A stretch of DNA of 39,808 nt from Pseudomonadota bacterium (GCA_026388255.1 JAPLKC010000134.1:45062-84869); one strand, 5' to 3'; shown: positions 15,434 through 26,618, numbered from the stretch's first letter. A program made the numbers and translations. Notes: generated by a model not told the origin, from the sequence alone.

Positions 15434-17782
15434 TTATGTTAAGCAGATTTCTATGGCCTCATCCATTCTCTCTATGAATTTGAAATGCATATTTTCTTTT
15501 ATGCTTTCAGGCACTTCTTCAAGGTCCTTTTCATTTAATTTCGGCAGGATTATATTCTGTATCCCTGCCCTCTTTGCTGCAAGTACCTTCTGCTTGATTC
15601 CACCTACAGGCAGGACAAGCCCGCGCAAAGTAATCTCCCCTGTCATAGCCACATCGTTTCTTACAAGCTTATCCGTAATAAGCGATACAAGAGAAACAAG
15701 CATGGTCACGCCCGCAGAAGGTCCGTCTTTCGGGATAGCACCCTGTGGAACATGGACATGCAGATCATTTTTCTCAAAAAAATCCTCGGCAATCTGATAT
15801 TCTCCTGCTTTACTCCTGATATAACTCAACGCTGCCTGGGCAGATTCCTTCATGACATCACCAAGCTGACCGGTAAGGGAGAGATTCCCTTTGCCCCTCA
15901 TCTTGGTTGATTCTATAAAGAGGATATCGCCACCGGTAGGCGTCCAGGCAAGACCTGTTGCAACACCCGAATATTTTGTTCTCTCGGCAATCTCTGAAAA
16001 AAACTTTATAGGCCCGAGATATCCATGAATGCTCTCTAACGTAACTATCTTCTTCTCTGTATCACCTTCTGCAACCAGTTTAGCTACTGCCCGGCAAATC
16101 GCTGCTATCTCCCTTTCAAGGTTTCTTACGCCCGATTCCCTTGTATATGAACGGATAATAATCTTCAGGGCCTCATCTTCAAAGGCAATCAGGTCTTCAT
16201 TGAGGCCATGTTCAAAGCGCTCTTTCGGAATAAGAAACTGTTTGGCAATCATCACCTTTTCTTCCTCAGTATAACCGGGAAGTTCAAGAACCTCCATCCT
16301 GTCCCTCAGGGCAGGGGGGACCGGATCAAGCATATTTGCCGTTGCAATAAACATCACCTTGGACAGATCAAAGGGTACTTCAAGGTAGTGGTCACTGAAG
16401 GAAAAGTTCTGTTCAGGATCCAAGACCTCAAGCAAGGCGCTTGAGGGGTCTCCCCTGAAATCCGTACCGATTTTATCTACCTCATCAAGCATGAATACAG
16501 GGTTATTGGAGCCTGCCTTTTTAACCCCCTGGATTATCCTGCCCGGTAAAGCGCCCACATATGTTCTTCTGTGCCCCCTTATCTCGGCTTCATCCCGTAT
16601 GCCTCCGAGGGAGATTCTCATAAATTTTCTCCCCAGGGCCCTGGCGATTGATTTGCCAAGTGATGTTTTGCCAACTCCCGGGGGGCCCACAAAGCATAGA
16701 ATAGGGCCTTTCATGTCCGCCTTTAGCTTTCGAACAGCAAGATACTCAAGGATTCTCTTTTTCACCTTTGCAAGATCGTAGTGGTCTTCATTGAGGATTG
16801 TATCTGCCGACGCAATGTCGAGATTATCCTCTGTCTGATTAGACCAGGGGATTTCCGTAAGCCAGTCGAGATATGTCCTTGAAACAGTATACTCTGCCGA
16901 CATGGTGCTCATCCTGGAAAGCCTGTCAAGTTCCTTTTCGGCAACCTTTTGTACATCGGGAGTCATCTTTGCATCGAGTATCTTTTTCCGTATCTCATCA
17001 ATTTCCGAAATTTTGTCATCAGTATCGCCAAGTTCTTTCTGAATTGCCTTGAGCTGTTCTCTCAGATAGTATTCTCTCTGGGTCTTATCTATGCCCTCTT
17101 TCACATTAGTCTGAATTCTACTGCTCAGTTCAAGGGTCTCAACCTCCCTGTTCAGGAATACGGTAACTTTTCTCAGCCTCTCCTTCAGGTCTATCTTTTC
17201 GAGGATATCCTGTTTTTCGATAACGCTTATATTTATAGTAGAGGCAATAAGGTCTGCCAGGTTGCCGGGGTTTTCCACCTTTGTTGCAATCTGGGAAAGC
17301 TCTGAAGAGAGGTAGGGCGCCATATCTATAGCCTTCTTAAAGAGGTTTCTGAGGTTTATATACATTGCATCTACCTCAATATCCTTCTGGTAATCCTCAA
17401 AGATCGGCAATATTTTTGCCCGTAAGTGAGGCTCCCTCTGGGTAAATTCAATGAGCTTAAACCTGCACAAACCTTGAATTACTACCCGCTGACTCCCATC
17501 CACCATTTTCACCATTTTCATAATTGTGGCAATAGTGCCGACGGTGTAGAGGTCTTCCATGTCCGGATCTTCTATGTCCGGATTTTTTTGCGTTATAATC
17601 GCAATCATCTTATCCATATTCATTGACTCATCTATAAGCTTTATAGAACGCTCTCTTCCTACTATGAGCGGCATAACAAGGTCAGGGTAAGCAACTGTTC
17701 CTCGAAGCGGCAATATGGGAAGTTCTGAAGGATAAAATATTCTGTCTTTTGTGCCTTTATCGTTTCTCAAACCTATCACCAT
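15434..17782 (-). CDS. lon: ATP-dependent protease Lon
   Basis: 782 residues, normal for Lon. An N-terminal LON substrate domain (LPILPLRGTVAYPDLVMPL) and helical linker are followed by an AAA+ module with Walker A GPPGVGKTS and Walker B VFMLDEVDK. The C-terminal protease domain carries the Ser-Lys dyad in DGPSAGVTM and GGIKQKVLAAKRAG. It degrades misfolded and regulatory proteins in the cytosol. AGGGGGA lies just before the ATG. The gene begins 9 bases after the dnaK stop and is followed by a terminator, so chaperone and protease are probably one transcript. Confidence 0.97.
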   Translation of the reverse strand: MVIGLRNDKGTKDRIFYPSELPILPLRGTVAYPDLVMPLIVGRERSIKLIDESMNMDKMIAIITQKNPDIEDPDMEDLYTVGTIATIMKMVKMVDGSQRVVIQGLCRFKLIEFTQREPHLRAKILPIFEDYQKDIEVDAMYINLRNLFKKAIDMAPYLSSELSQIATKVENPGNLADLIASTINISVIEKQDILEKIDLKERLRKVTVFLNREVETLELSSRIQTNVKEGIDKTQREYYLREQLKAIQKELGDTDDKISEIDEIRKKILDAKMTPDVQKVAEKELDRLSRMSTMSAEYTVSRTYLDWLTEIPWSNQTEDNLDIASADTILNEDHYDLAKVKKRILEYLAVRKLKADMKGPILCFVGPPGVGKTSLGKSIARALGRKFMRISLGGIRDEAEIRGHRRTYVGALPGRIIQGVKKAGSNNPVFMLDEVDKIGTDFRGDPSSALLEVLDPEQNFSFSDHYLEVPFDLSKVMFIATANMLDPVPPALRDRMEVLELPGYTEEEKVMIAKQFLIPKERFEHGLNEDLIAFEDEALKIIIRSYTRESGVRNLEREIAAICRAVAKLVAEGDTEKKIVTLESIHGYLGPIKFFSEIAERTKYSGVATGLAWTPTGGDILFIESTKMRGKGNLSLTGQLGDVMKESAQAALSYIRSKAGEYQIAEDFFEKNDLHVHVPQGAIPKDGPSAGVTMLVSLVSLITDKLVRNDVAMTGEITLRGLVLPVGGIKQKVLAAKRAGIQNIILPKLNEKDLEEVPESIKENMHFKFIERMDEAIEICLT

Positions 17783-17791
17783 CCAATCCCC

Positions 17792-19722
<1,931 letters not shown>

Positions 19723-19730
19723 TCAGGGTT

Positions 19731-19759
19731 AATATAATGCCCGTACAAGATGTTGTCAA
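19731..19759 (-). promoter_or_regulatory. Sigma-70-like promoter of dnaK-lon
   Basis: Read on the minus strand: TTGACA (19759-19754), 17-base spacer, TATATT (19736-19731). It lies about 40 bases before the dnaK ATG. No CIRCE inverted repeat was found, and there is no clear sigma-32 consensus. Confidence 0.65.
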
Positions 19760-19978
19760 TGTTACAGGGTAAACAATTTATCCTGTTAATGCAATCTTGC
19801 TGCCCCCACAATAATAAAGGTTGCAAATTAATCCGCATTATCAGAAAATATCCATAAAGATGCAGATTTTAACCTTTTGTGCTCCATGACTGATATCTAA
19901 CTCATGGCAATAAATCACCCCAAGGCAAGCTTCGGGTATAAGGCCCGAGGGGCAATTACTATTATCGGAAGGATTGCG

Positions 19979-20866
19979 ATGAATAATTACGATATTGTTT
20001 TTGTAGGTCATGTAGCAACCGGTGAGATCGTTCCTTTTAAAGGTACTTCTTCTTTAGGGGCAGGAGGTGCATCATTCTTCGGAGCAACAGCGGCATTTTG
20101 TTGCACTAAGAAGATTGCTATGGTAACAAGAATGTCCGAAGAAAATGAGCATTTTATTGAACCCTTAAAAAAAATGGGTATTGATGTCTATGTTCAGCAC
20201 ACCCGTGAGACCAGCCATATGAAGGTCGTTTATCCGACTGCAAATGTCGACGAAAGACAAATCTTTCAAACCAGGAGTGCAGGGTTTTTCCGGATTGAGG
20301 AAATGCCCTCCTTTGAGCCATGTTTAATCCATCTCGGCGCCCTCAGCGACCAGGAATTTACCCTGGAATTTATGAAGGAATTGAAAGCGCGCGGATTTCG
20401 CTTATCAACTGATATGCAGGGTTTTTTGTGGGAAGTAGATCATCAGACGCGGGCCATTCACTACAAAGATTTGCCGGAAAAAAAGGAAATCCTGTCTATG
20501 GTCGAAACGGTAAAATTAGATGCAGCCGAGGCAAAGGAATTGACGGGAACGGATGATCTTAAAAAGGCGGCAGCTATACTTGATGACTGGGGATGTTCCG
20601 AAACCATTATAACGCGTTCAGACGGCGTATTGGCATACAGCAAGGGGAAAAGTTATTTCGCGCGATTCTCAAACAGGAGCGCTCATGGAAGAACCGGGCG
20701 TGGCGATACAACAATAGGGGCATATCTTGCCCGGAGAATAGACCATTCTGTCGAAGACGCCATAAAGTTTGCCGCAGCCCTTGTATCTATCAAGATGGAA
20801 TATGAGGGACCCTTTATGGGTACCGTGGAAGATGTTCTGGCAAGAATGGAAGCAACTAAACTGTAA
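19979..20866 (+). CDS. PfkB-family carbohydrate/nucleoside kinase-like protein
   Basis: I choose ATG 19979 (295 aa), which has GGAAGGA six bases upstream and starts straight into the fold (MNNYDIVFVGHVATGEI). The in-frame ATG at 19904 adds 25 unlikely residues. The first PfkB motif region is SSLGAGGASFFGATAAF; the second is GRGDTTIGAYLARRI, whose Asp is the expected catalytic base. The protein should phosphorylate a sugar or nucleoside hydroxyl with ATP. The substrate cannot be told from sequence. It stands alone, divergent from dnaK. Confidence 0.85.
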   Translation: MNNYDIVFVGHVATGEIVPFKGTSSLGAGGASFFGATAAFCCTKKIAMVTRMSEENEHFIEPLKKMGIDVYVQHTRETSHMKVVYPTANVDERQIFQTRSAGFFRIEEMPSFEPCLIHLGALSDQEFTLEFMKELKARGFRLSTDMQGFLWEVDHQTRAIHYKDLPEKKEILSMVETVKLDAAEAKELTGTDDLKKAAAILDDWGCSETIITRSDGVLAYSKGKSYFARFSNRSAHGRTGRGDTTIGAYLARRIDHSVEDAIKFAAALVSIKMEYEGPFMGTVEDVLARMEATKL

Positions 20867-20884
20867 TTTCTCAATGTTATTTGA

Positions 20885-20931
20885 GGAACAGATGCCCGTC
20901 CCGTGGGTTCTTGCCTGCTAACATCTGTTCC
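20885..20931. other. 10-bp inverted repeat with long loop between convergent genes
   Basis: GGAACAGATG (20885-20894) and CATCTGTTCC (20922-20931) are exact reverse complements around 27 bases. The site lies between the stops of the PfkB and Cache genes and could end both transcripts, but it lacks T-runs. Confidence 0.4.
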
Positions 20932-20947
20932 CTCCATAATTCATGAT

Positions 20948-21508
20948 TTACGGCAGGTATACTCCGGTACCTATGAAATAGTCTGTTCCCGGAATAGGTT
21001 CCACATATCCCATCTTTGCAAACTCTTCTTTAGAATCTGGCTTTAACCAGTAGAAATCGACGAAGCCCCCGCCTTTCTTTGAAGCCTCACTCAAGGCGCG
21101 GATAACATATTTGCCTTTCACGTCCTTATGATCGTACAGATTTTTACCCTGTAAGTCTTTCTGTGTTGCATGGGCAATGTTTACACATTTGAAATCGTAG
21201 ACATAGAAGTAACCCGAATTATCGGGGTAGAAGCGTATGGGGGTGATAAAAGACCGGATCAGGTCGATGCGCTTCTTTTCGTTCTTCACATTTGCCAGCA
21301 CGCCGCCCAAACCAGCCGCGACTCCGTGTACCATGGTCCTGGCAATCTCCTTATACTCTTCCATTGGTGCAGATTTCACCTTCCCCTCGTTTGATGCCTG
21401 TAACGGACCAGGAAAGCTGACGAGCATCATGAAACCTAAAAGGAGTGCGAATAATACAAAAGTGTTTGTAGTTGTTGTTTTGCTGCTCTGAAAGTGCGTG
21501 TTGACCAT
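20948..21508 (-). CDS. Secreted single Cache-domain protein
   Basis: 186 residues. A signal sequence or single membrane anchor (TNTFVLFALLLGFMMLVSFPG) precedes a periplasmic small-molecule-binding Cache domain with the typical GYFYVYDF, NLYDHKDVKGKYVI and GGGFVDFYW segments and a C-terminal YFIGTGVYLP strand. There is no histidine kinase, methyl-accepting or cyclase domain, so it is a stand-alone sensor or binding protein, perhaps partnered in trans. AGGAGG lies 10 bases before the ATG. Confidence 0.82.
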   Translation of the reverse strand: MVNTHFQSSKTTTTNTFVLFALLLGFMMLVSFPGPLQASNEGKVKSAPMEEYKEIARTMVHGVAAGLGGVLANVKNEKKRIDLIRSFITPIRFYPDNSGYFYVYDFKCVNIAHATQKDLQGKNLYDHKDVKGKYVIRALSEASKKGGGFVDFYWLKPDSKEEFAKMGYVEPIPGTDYFIGTGVYLP

Positions 21509-21675
21509 AACGATGGATCCTCCTGTTGTTGGATTAGGCTATACGGCCATGTGTGTGTAGACCTAAGGTAACATACAAGGACACGATGTAGCAACACTTA
21601 TGGGAAATAGAGACGCCGTAATGTTCGAGGCCATTGACCGACAAAAAGAAAACCAGGAGAGAAAACAAGCCCTCA

Positions 21676-22485
21676 CTATCGCAGGGTTTTGTAGATAAAG
21701 GCAGTAATAAAAAACAGGAAATTTAAAAGTACAATCGTGGCTCCTGTGGGCAGATCGGCAGCAAAAGAGATGCAAATACCCAGCACAACAGATAGAACAC
21801 CTGCAATTGCGGCAATGAACATGGTAGATTTGAAGCTTCTTGCCACCTGCAGCGCCGTGACAGAGGGAATTATCAGGAGGGCGGATACAAGCATGATCCC
21901 CACCATCTTCATAGCAAGAACAACCGTTAATGCAGTGAGGAGTACAAGGATAGAATTAATCCGTTTTGTATTGACTCCCGATGCCTTCGCAGACTCCTCA
22001 TCAAATGTTACGGCAAGGAGTTCCTGGTAAAAGATCAATATCACGGCGATCAATATCATGGACAGGACAATGGAGGCTATTACCTCTTCAATGCTGATGG
22101 ACAGTATATTCCCGAAGAGGTAGCTGAAAAGATCCACATTGAAGCCGCCGGCAATGCTCGCCATCAAAACCCCTATCGCAATCCCGAGAGACGATACAAT
22201 GCCTATTGCCGCATCCCCATAGATACGGGCTTTTTCTACCAATTTCAGAATACCCAGCGAACTCAGCATCACAATAGGTACCGCCACATAAACAGGGGAA
22301 GATTTAAAAAAAAGCCCTACGGCAATACTGCCGAAGGTGACATGGGCAAGACCATCTCCGATGAGCGAAAGACGCCTCAGTACAAGAAAAACCCCGAGCG
22401 TTGAGCATAAGACTGCAATGAAAGACCCGGCAATGAGCGCCTTCTGGACAAAAGCATGATTTAGGAAGTCGAGTATATCCATCAT
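21676..22485 (-). CDS. Metal (zinc/manganese-type) ABC permease, ZnuB/MntB family
   Basis: 269 residues from ATG 22485, which overlaps the ATPase TGA; the upstream extension lies inside the ATPase gene. Eight or so hydrophobic helices are seen, with family motifs RRLSLIGDGLAHVTFGSIAV and MVGIMLVSALLIIPSVTAL of the ABC-3 permeases. It should carry divalent metal across the inner membrane. It is last in the fur-SBP-ATPase-permease operon. Confidence 0.9.
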   Translation of the reverse strand: MMDILDFLNHAFVQKALIAGSFIAVLCSTLGVFLVLRRLSLIGDGLAHVTFGSIAVGLFFKSSPVYVAVPIVMLSSLGILKLVEKARIYGDAAIGIVSSLGIAIGVLMASIAGGFNVDLFSYLFGNILSISIEEVIASIVLSMILIAVILIFYQELLAVTFDEESAKASGVNTKRINSILVLLTALTVVLAMKMVGIMLVSALLIIPSVTALQVARSFKSTMFIAAIAGVLSVVLGICISFAADLPTGATIVLLNFLFFITAFIYKTLR

Positions 22486-23252
22486 CAATGGTTTATCGCA
22501 TCGTGTCTGTGGCATATCAAATGCTGTGAATATTCGCCAAAATAGTCCGACATCTCGCTGGATACGCAAAAAGCCTCGAAACTTCCGTAAAAAATGATCT
22601 TTTTGTCAAGATAAAGGAGTTTTGATGCATATTTGCCGATTGTTCCCGTGTCATGGGTAATAATGATAATCGTTACCTTTTTCTGTTCGTTAAGTTCTTT
22701 CAAAATGCTGAAAAATTTCTCCCTTGTCTCCGGGTCAATGGCAGTTGTCGGTTCGTCAAGGATAAGCAACTCAGGCTCGCTTACTATTGCCTTTGCAATA
22801 AGGGCTCTCTGCTGCTGTCCGCCTGAGAGCTCACCGATAAGCTCATTTTTAATATCCGTAATGTCCATTAATTCCATAGCATGGCCTACAGCAAGCTTAT
22901 CGGCCCTGCCCGACCTTTTTTGAAGCTTCTTTCTTGAAATAAGGCCCAGGGCAACAATCTCTTTTACTGTGGCGGGAAAATTGGGATTAAAAGAAACGAT
23001 CTTCTGCGGCAGGTATCCGATCTTATACCAGTCCTGAAAACCGGCAGGGTCATAACCGAAGAGTTTGACAGTCCCCTTAGTCGGTTTGTAGAATCCGAGA
23101 AGCAGTTTTATCAGTGTTGTCTTGCCTGAACCATTCGGACCGACAAGCCCGATATAACCACCTTCACTCAAATCAAAGGATATATCAGTGAGGACATCCA
23201 CGGCATTATATTGAAAAGACAATCCGTCCACTGATATGACTTCTACTGACAT
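22485..23252 (-). CDS. Metal ABC transporter ATPase, ZnuC family
   Basis: 255 residues. Walker A GPNGSGKTT, Q-loop GYLPQ, signature LSGGQQQRALIAKAI, Walker B LLILDEPT, switch ITHD. The spacing and VGLVGPNGSGKTTLIKLLLG are typical of ZnuC/MntA-type ATPases. It overlaps the SBP gene by 10 bases and the permease by 1. It is the only metal-type ATPase in the window, so it may also drive the second permease at 27,515. Confidence 0.92.
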   Translation of the reverse strand: MSVEVISVDGLSFQYNAVDVLTDISFDLSEGGYIGLVGPNGSGKTTLIKLLLGFYKPTKGTVKLFGYDPAGFQDWYKIGYLPQKIVSFNPNFPATVKEIVALGLISRKKLQKRSGRADKLAVGHAMELMDITDIKNELIGELSGGQQQRALIAKAIVSEPELLILDEPTTAIDPETREKFFSILKELNEQKKVTIIIITHDTGTIGKYASKLLYLDKKIIFYGSFEAFCVSSEMSDYFGEYSQHLICHRHDAINH

Positions 23253-24211
23253 TCAAGCCCGACCTTTAAGTTTTTAAGGTTTTCCTCCATTACAACGAGG
23301 AATGTTATACCTTTTTCCATATCTTCTTTGCTGATATTGTGAGCACCGTGAAGTTTCAGCATGGTTGCTCCGGTCTCCTGTGATATAACCTCGGAAACCC
23401 TCGGCAATATGAGTCCCTCATAATATATGTATTTTATATCATATTGTTTCATCTTGTTTTTCAATTCTATGAGGCGTCTCGGAGTAGGCTCCGCGTCAGG
23501 AGACCCATGATATGCCGCAATATATTGGAGATTATACCTCTTTGCGAGATAGTTGAAGGCAAAATGGCCGCCGTGGATAAAAGTATGTTTTTTGCATATT
23601 GAGAAGGTTTCCCGGAATTTCGCATCCATTTCACTCAGTTTTGTCTTATATGCCGCGGCATTTTTTGTATAATAATCCCTGTTGGCAACATCTTTCTGTA
23701 TCACGCTGTCGAGGATGTTATCTACTATTTTCTGTGCATTTGACAGATCAAGCCACATATGGGGGTCTATCTTTCCACGCCCGTGCTTATCATCATGGTC
23801 TTTTTTATCTTCTTTTTCCTCATTTAAAACAATGCCCCTGCTTGTGTCAACAACAAAGAGTTTCTTACTGTCCAGGCCCTTTAAAATACCTTCAACCCAG
23901 GGCTCCATATACTTTCCGGTGTATATAAACAGATTGGCACTATTGATCCTCAGCATATCTCCCGGTTTCGGTTCAAAACTGTGGGGCTCTATACCGGGAG
24001 GCAGAAGCAGCGTTACCTGCGCCTTATCACCGACGATATTTCTTGTAAAGTCATAAAGAGGAAAAAGGGTCGTAACAATATTTAACTTCTTTTGCCCTGT
24101 TGGCGACTGTTCTTTCTTCCCGCAACTTATCATGCTTATCATAGCAAGAGAAAGCGCTAAAATCAGCAAAAAGCTTAAGAAATTCCGGGCTTTCAGAAGA
24201 TCCTCCGTCAT
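23243..24211 (-). CDS. Metal-binding lipoprotein (ZnuA/TroA family SBP) with His-rich loop
   Basis: 322 residues from ATG 24211, which overlaps the Fur stop as ATGA. The lipoprotein signal ends MISC with Cys30. Cluster A-I motifs: PPGIEPHSFEPKP with the first His ligand, a charged His/Asp loop (EDKKDHDDKHGRG) before DPHMWLDL, HTFIHGGHFAFNYL, and the late acidic region IKYIYYEG. The His/Asp loop is typical of zinc rather than manganese binders. It captures metal in the periplasm for the permease/ATPase encoded next. Confidence 0.92.
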   Translation of the reverse strand: MTEDLLKARNFLSFLLILALSLAMISMISCGKKEQSPTGQKKLNIVTTLFPLYDFTRNIVGDKAQVTLLLPPGIEPHSFEPKPGDMLRINSANLFIYTGKYMEPWVEGILKGLDSKKLFVVDTSRGIVLNEEKEDKKDHDDKHGRGKIDPHMWLDLSNAQKIVDNILDSVIQKDVANRDYYTKNAAAYKTKLSEMDAKFRETFSICKKHTFIHGGHFAFNYLAKRYNLQYIAAYHGSPDAEPTPRRLIELKNKMKQYDIKYIYYEGLILPRVSEVISQETGATMLKLHGAHNISKEDMEKGITFLVVMEENLKNLKVGLECQ

Positions 24212-24639
24212 ATTGATATTGCCTTGTCTCTCAGGCATGTATTGCAAAACCCGTAGACCTGCAACAAATGAGATACCACATGGCCTTTCAGGGCGCTTTT
24301 TACCTCATCTTCAATTTCTTTCATCCCGCAGAATTGAATATCCTCAACCTTTCTGCAGGAAACACATACGAAATGGTGGTGGTGGCCGGCATTACGGCAA
24401 TAAAAATAATACAGTTTGCGGTCAGGATGTATAACTTTGATAATTATCTCTCCCTTTGACAGTTCTTCAAGGTTCCGATAAACAGTGGGAAGGCCGATAT
24501 TCTTAAACCGCCCCTTCATCGTGTTCCACATCTCTTCAGGCCCCAGATACCCAGGCGCTTTCGCCAGTATTTCGAGAATAGCCAGCCGTTTCGGTGTAGC
24601 CTTCATGTGTAGCACCTTCAACTGTGTTAAAAAATCCAT
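24208..24639 (-). CDS. Fur-family metalloregulator, probably Zur
   Basis: 143 residues from ATG 24639, which has AAGGGA just upstream; the TTG at 24657 would add six. A winged-helix N-terminus (KATPKRLAILEILAKAPGY, then LPTVYRNLEELSKGEII) is followed by the metal-binding dimer domain with GHHHHFVCVSCRKVEDI and a second CxxC, GFCNTC, the structural zinc site. It heads the metal uptake operon, which argues for Zur. Expected role: with zinc bound it represses this operon and the divergent one. Operator-like motifs are listed separately. Confidence 0.9.
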   Translation of the reverse strand: MDFLTQLKVLHMKATPKRLAILEILAKAPGYLGPEEMWNTMKGRFKNIGLPTVYRNLEELSKGEIIIKVIHPDRKLYYFYCRNAGHHHHFVCVSCRKVEDIQFCGMKEIEDEVKSALKGHVVSHLLQVYGFCNTCLRDKAISI

Positions 24640-24660
24640 CCCTTTTCCCTTGCACAAATA

Positions 24661-24679
24661 GAAGTTAATTTCAATTACA
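24661..24679. promoter_or_regulatory. Candidate Fur/Zur operator at the fur promoter
   Basis: GAAGTTAATTTCAATTACA. Its first 12 bases are nearly palindromic (GAA-N6-TTC). It lies where transcription from the minus-strand promoter (24708-24681) would start. A related copy sits at 24780-24798. Confidence 0.4.
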
Positions 24680-24680
24680 T

Positions 24681-24708
24681 ATTACATTATGCAATAAATA
24701 CAGGTCAA
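24681..24708 (-). promoter_or_regulatory. Putative promoter of the fur-metal ABC operon
   Basis: Minus strand: TTGACC (24708-24703), 16-base spacer, TGTAAT (24686-24681). The start of transcription falls inside the candidate operator at 24661-24679. Confidence 0.45.
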
Positions 24709-24779
24709 GTATAATTAATATTCAATAAGTGTAGTGAGTGTATGATTGGCTTATCAGCCTTTGTCAATGTCATTAAATA

Positions 24780-24798
24780 GAATTAATTTCCATTTACA
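24780..24798. promoter_or_regulatory. Candidate Fur/Zur operator of the divergent metal genes
   Basis: GAATTAATTTCCATTTACA shares the TTAATTTC core and TACA end with the site at 24661. A TTGTCA at 24761-24766 followed 17 bases later by TAATTT would place the -10 inside this motif. Confidence 0.35.
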
Positions 24799-24887
24799 AG
24801 GTATCCAGCCCGTGTTATGATTCTATTATTGGGGCTATCGTCGCCCCCTCCATCGGCCAAGCCGCTGGAATTGATACAGGTATATTT

Positions 24888-25166
24888 ATGTTAAAAAAAC
24901 TTCTTTTTCTTTTTCTGTTGATTTTTGTGTCCGGTTGCTTTTTATCGGGCTTTCATTATCATGAGGACGGGCAACCTCACGACAATTGTCCCATTTGTGC
25001 AACAGGCGCTACCCCTTACTGTGTTTGCATAGTAAACCAGACAAGCATTCTCTGCAATGCATCAGCTTACTGCTCCCGCATTTCGGATCAGATCATAAAG
25101 GCTTCATCAACCTCTTTCCCCTCTTGCATGCACAGGGGGCCTCCTGAAACCCTGATCAATCTTTAA
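24888..25166 (+). CDS. Small Cys/His-rich putative lipoprotein
   Basis: 92 residues. The lipoprotein signal KKLLFLFLLIFVSGC puts the lipidated Cys at residue 17. Just after it comes a metal-ligand cluster, FHYHEDGQPHDNCPIC, followed by more cysteines (YCVCIV, LCNAS, YCSR). The HxH-xDG-xxH-xxCPxC pattern is common in small periplasmic proteins beside metal uptake genes. It could buffer or pass zinc to the outer-membrane protein or SBP encoded downstream (inference). It is the first gene of the divergent metal operon, 72 bases before the porin-like gene. Confidence 0.7.
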   Translation: MLKKLLFLFLLIFVSGCFLSGFHYHEDGQPHDNCPICATGATPYCVCIVNQTSILCNASAYCSRISDQIIKASSTSFPSCMHRGPPETLINL

Positions 25167-25238
25167 AACAACAAATAGAAACAATCTTTTAACTACTTAA
25201 TTTTTATCGCTTTTTTAAGAATAAATCGGAGGTGAATA

Positions 25239-26606
25239 ATGCGATACATTGTCATATTGCTGCTTTCTATATGTCTTTTTATATTCCCCGCAAAATCCTT
25301 CGGGAATGATATTGAATCAAGAATCAGGGCAATGGAGGAAACCCTCAAAACACAGCAGAAAACCATCGAAGAGCAGCAAAAGATTATTAATGAATTGAAA
25401 GAGCAAATTAAAACTGTAAGAACAGAGGAAATACCAAAAATCGAAGAGAAGGTCGCGGTGCCAAAAGAACAGGCCGGAGCGACAGGTCTTTTCGGGGGAT
25501 CAGCTCTTACCAACCCCTATATATCGTTAGTTCTCAACACTTACGCCTACGGGTCTGATGTGAAAGAAAGCGAGTTAAAAACACGGGGCATCCCCGGATA
25601 CACTTTTTTGGGAAATGAGAACAAGAAAAAAGGCTTTAACCTCGAATCGGCAGAGCTTTTTCTGTTCGCCCCTGTAGACCCTTTTTTCAATGCCTATGCC
25701 ACCATCCCCGTCAAGGAAGATGGAGCGGAACTTGAGGAGGCATATTTTGTCACCACCTGCCTGCCCCAGGGTTTTCAGGTTAAAGGGGGCAAATTTAAAA
25801 GCGCCTTCGGAAGGATTAACGGACAGCACCCCCATGCCTGGGATTTTGCGGACTCGCCGCTCATTTACAGGACATTTATCGGTGATGAAGGATTAATAGA
25901 AAAAGGCGCCCAGTTTACCTATCTGCCGAGCCTGCCTTTTTATACGATACTCGGAGCTGAAATCCTCCAGGGCGATAACAAGTACCTTTTCGCGGCTGAC
26001 GCGACACCCGGCCCGCACGCCTATACCACTTTCGCCAAATCTTCTTTTGATGTAAGCGATTATTCAACCTTTCTTTTCGGGTTGTCGATGGTAACAGGAA
26101 AAACCCGAACCAATACAATAACTTCTGAAAACAGCCAGTTCAGGGGAAACTCAACCCTCTACGGCGCCGAACTTACCTACAAATGGAAACCTTCAAAAAA
26201 GAAAAGTTTCATCTTGCAGAGCGAATACTTCCAGAGAAGACAGAGCGGTGATTTATACGACACAACACTGGCAACCATAAACCGCCTTACAAGGCAGCAG
26301 GACGGCATGTACATACAGGGCTTGTACCAGTGGGAACGATGGAGATTCGGAGCCAGATACGATGTTCTTGATCTTTTTAACAATGATTTTGTTCTTGCAG
26401 GCAACCGGACGGATTTCGGAAGAAGACCCTGGAGGGCAACGGGAAGCCTGGAATTCAATCCGTCGGAGTTTTCACGTATCCGCTTACAATATAATTATGA
26501 TAAATCGGCAAGGAACATATTCAACCCTGCGAGTCCTTCGACAAATAATGAAGTTTTTCTGCAATTTATTTTCGGCATAGGCGCACATGCCGCACACCCT
26601 TTTTAA
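25239..26606 (+). CDS. Outer-membrane beta-barrel (porin-like) protein of the metal operon
   Basis: 455 residues. Signal peptide (RYIVILLLSICLFIFPAKSFG), then a coiled-coil of about 35 residues (MEETLKTQQKTIEEQQKIIN), then a long run of alternating beta-strands ending in Phe, the usual outer-membrane targeting residue. The last residues, GIGAHAAHPF, carry two histidines. There is no TonB box or plug, so it is a porin-like channel rather than a TonB receptor. GGAGGTG lies 5 bases before the ATG. It is flanked by a metal-ligand lipoprotein and a metal SBP, so metal entry is the likely job, but substrate is inferred only. Confidence 0.8.
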   Translation: MRYIVILLLSICLFIFPAKSFGNDIESRIRAMEETLKTQQKTIEEQQKIINELKEQIKTVRTEEIPKIEEKVAVPKEQAGATGLFGGSALTNPYISLVLNTYAYGSDVKESELKTRGIPGYTFLGNENKKKGFNLESAELFLFAPVDPFFNAYATIPVKEDGAELEEAYFVTTCLPQGFQVKGGKFKSAFGRINGQHPHAWDFADSPLIYRTFIGDEGLIEKGAQFTYLPSLPFYTILGAEILQGDNKYLFAADATPGPHAYTTFAKSSFDVSDYSTFLFGLSMVTGKTRTNTITSENSQFRGNSTLYGAELTYKWKPSKKKSFILQSEYFQRRQSGDLYDTTLATINRLTRQQDGMYIQGLYQWERWRFGARYDVLDLFNNDFVLAGNRTDFGRRPWRATGSLEFNPSEFSRIRLQYNYDKSARNIFNPASPSTNNEVFLQFIFGIGAHAAHPF

Positions 26607-26618
26607 GGAGGTATTATC

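Noticed and set aside
24820-24887. Riboswitch or attenuator before the small lipoprotein gene
   Set aside because: A short GGGGC/GCCCC hairpin is present, but no conserved riboswitch core could be recognised.
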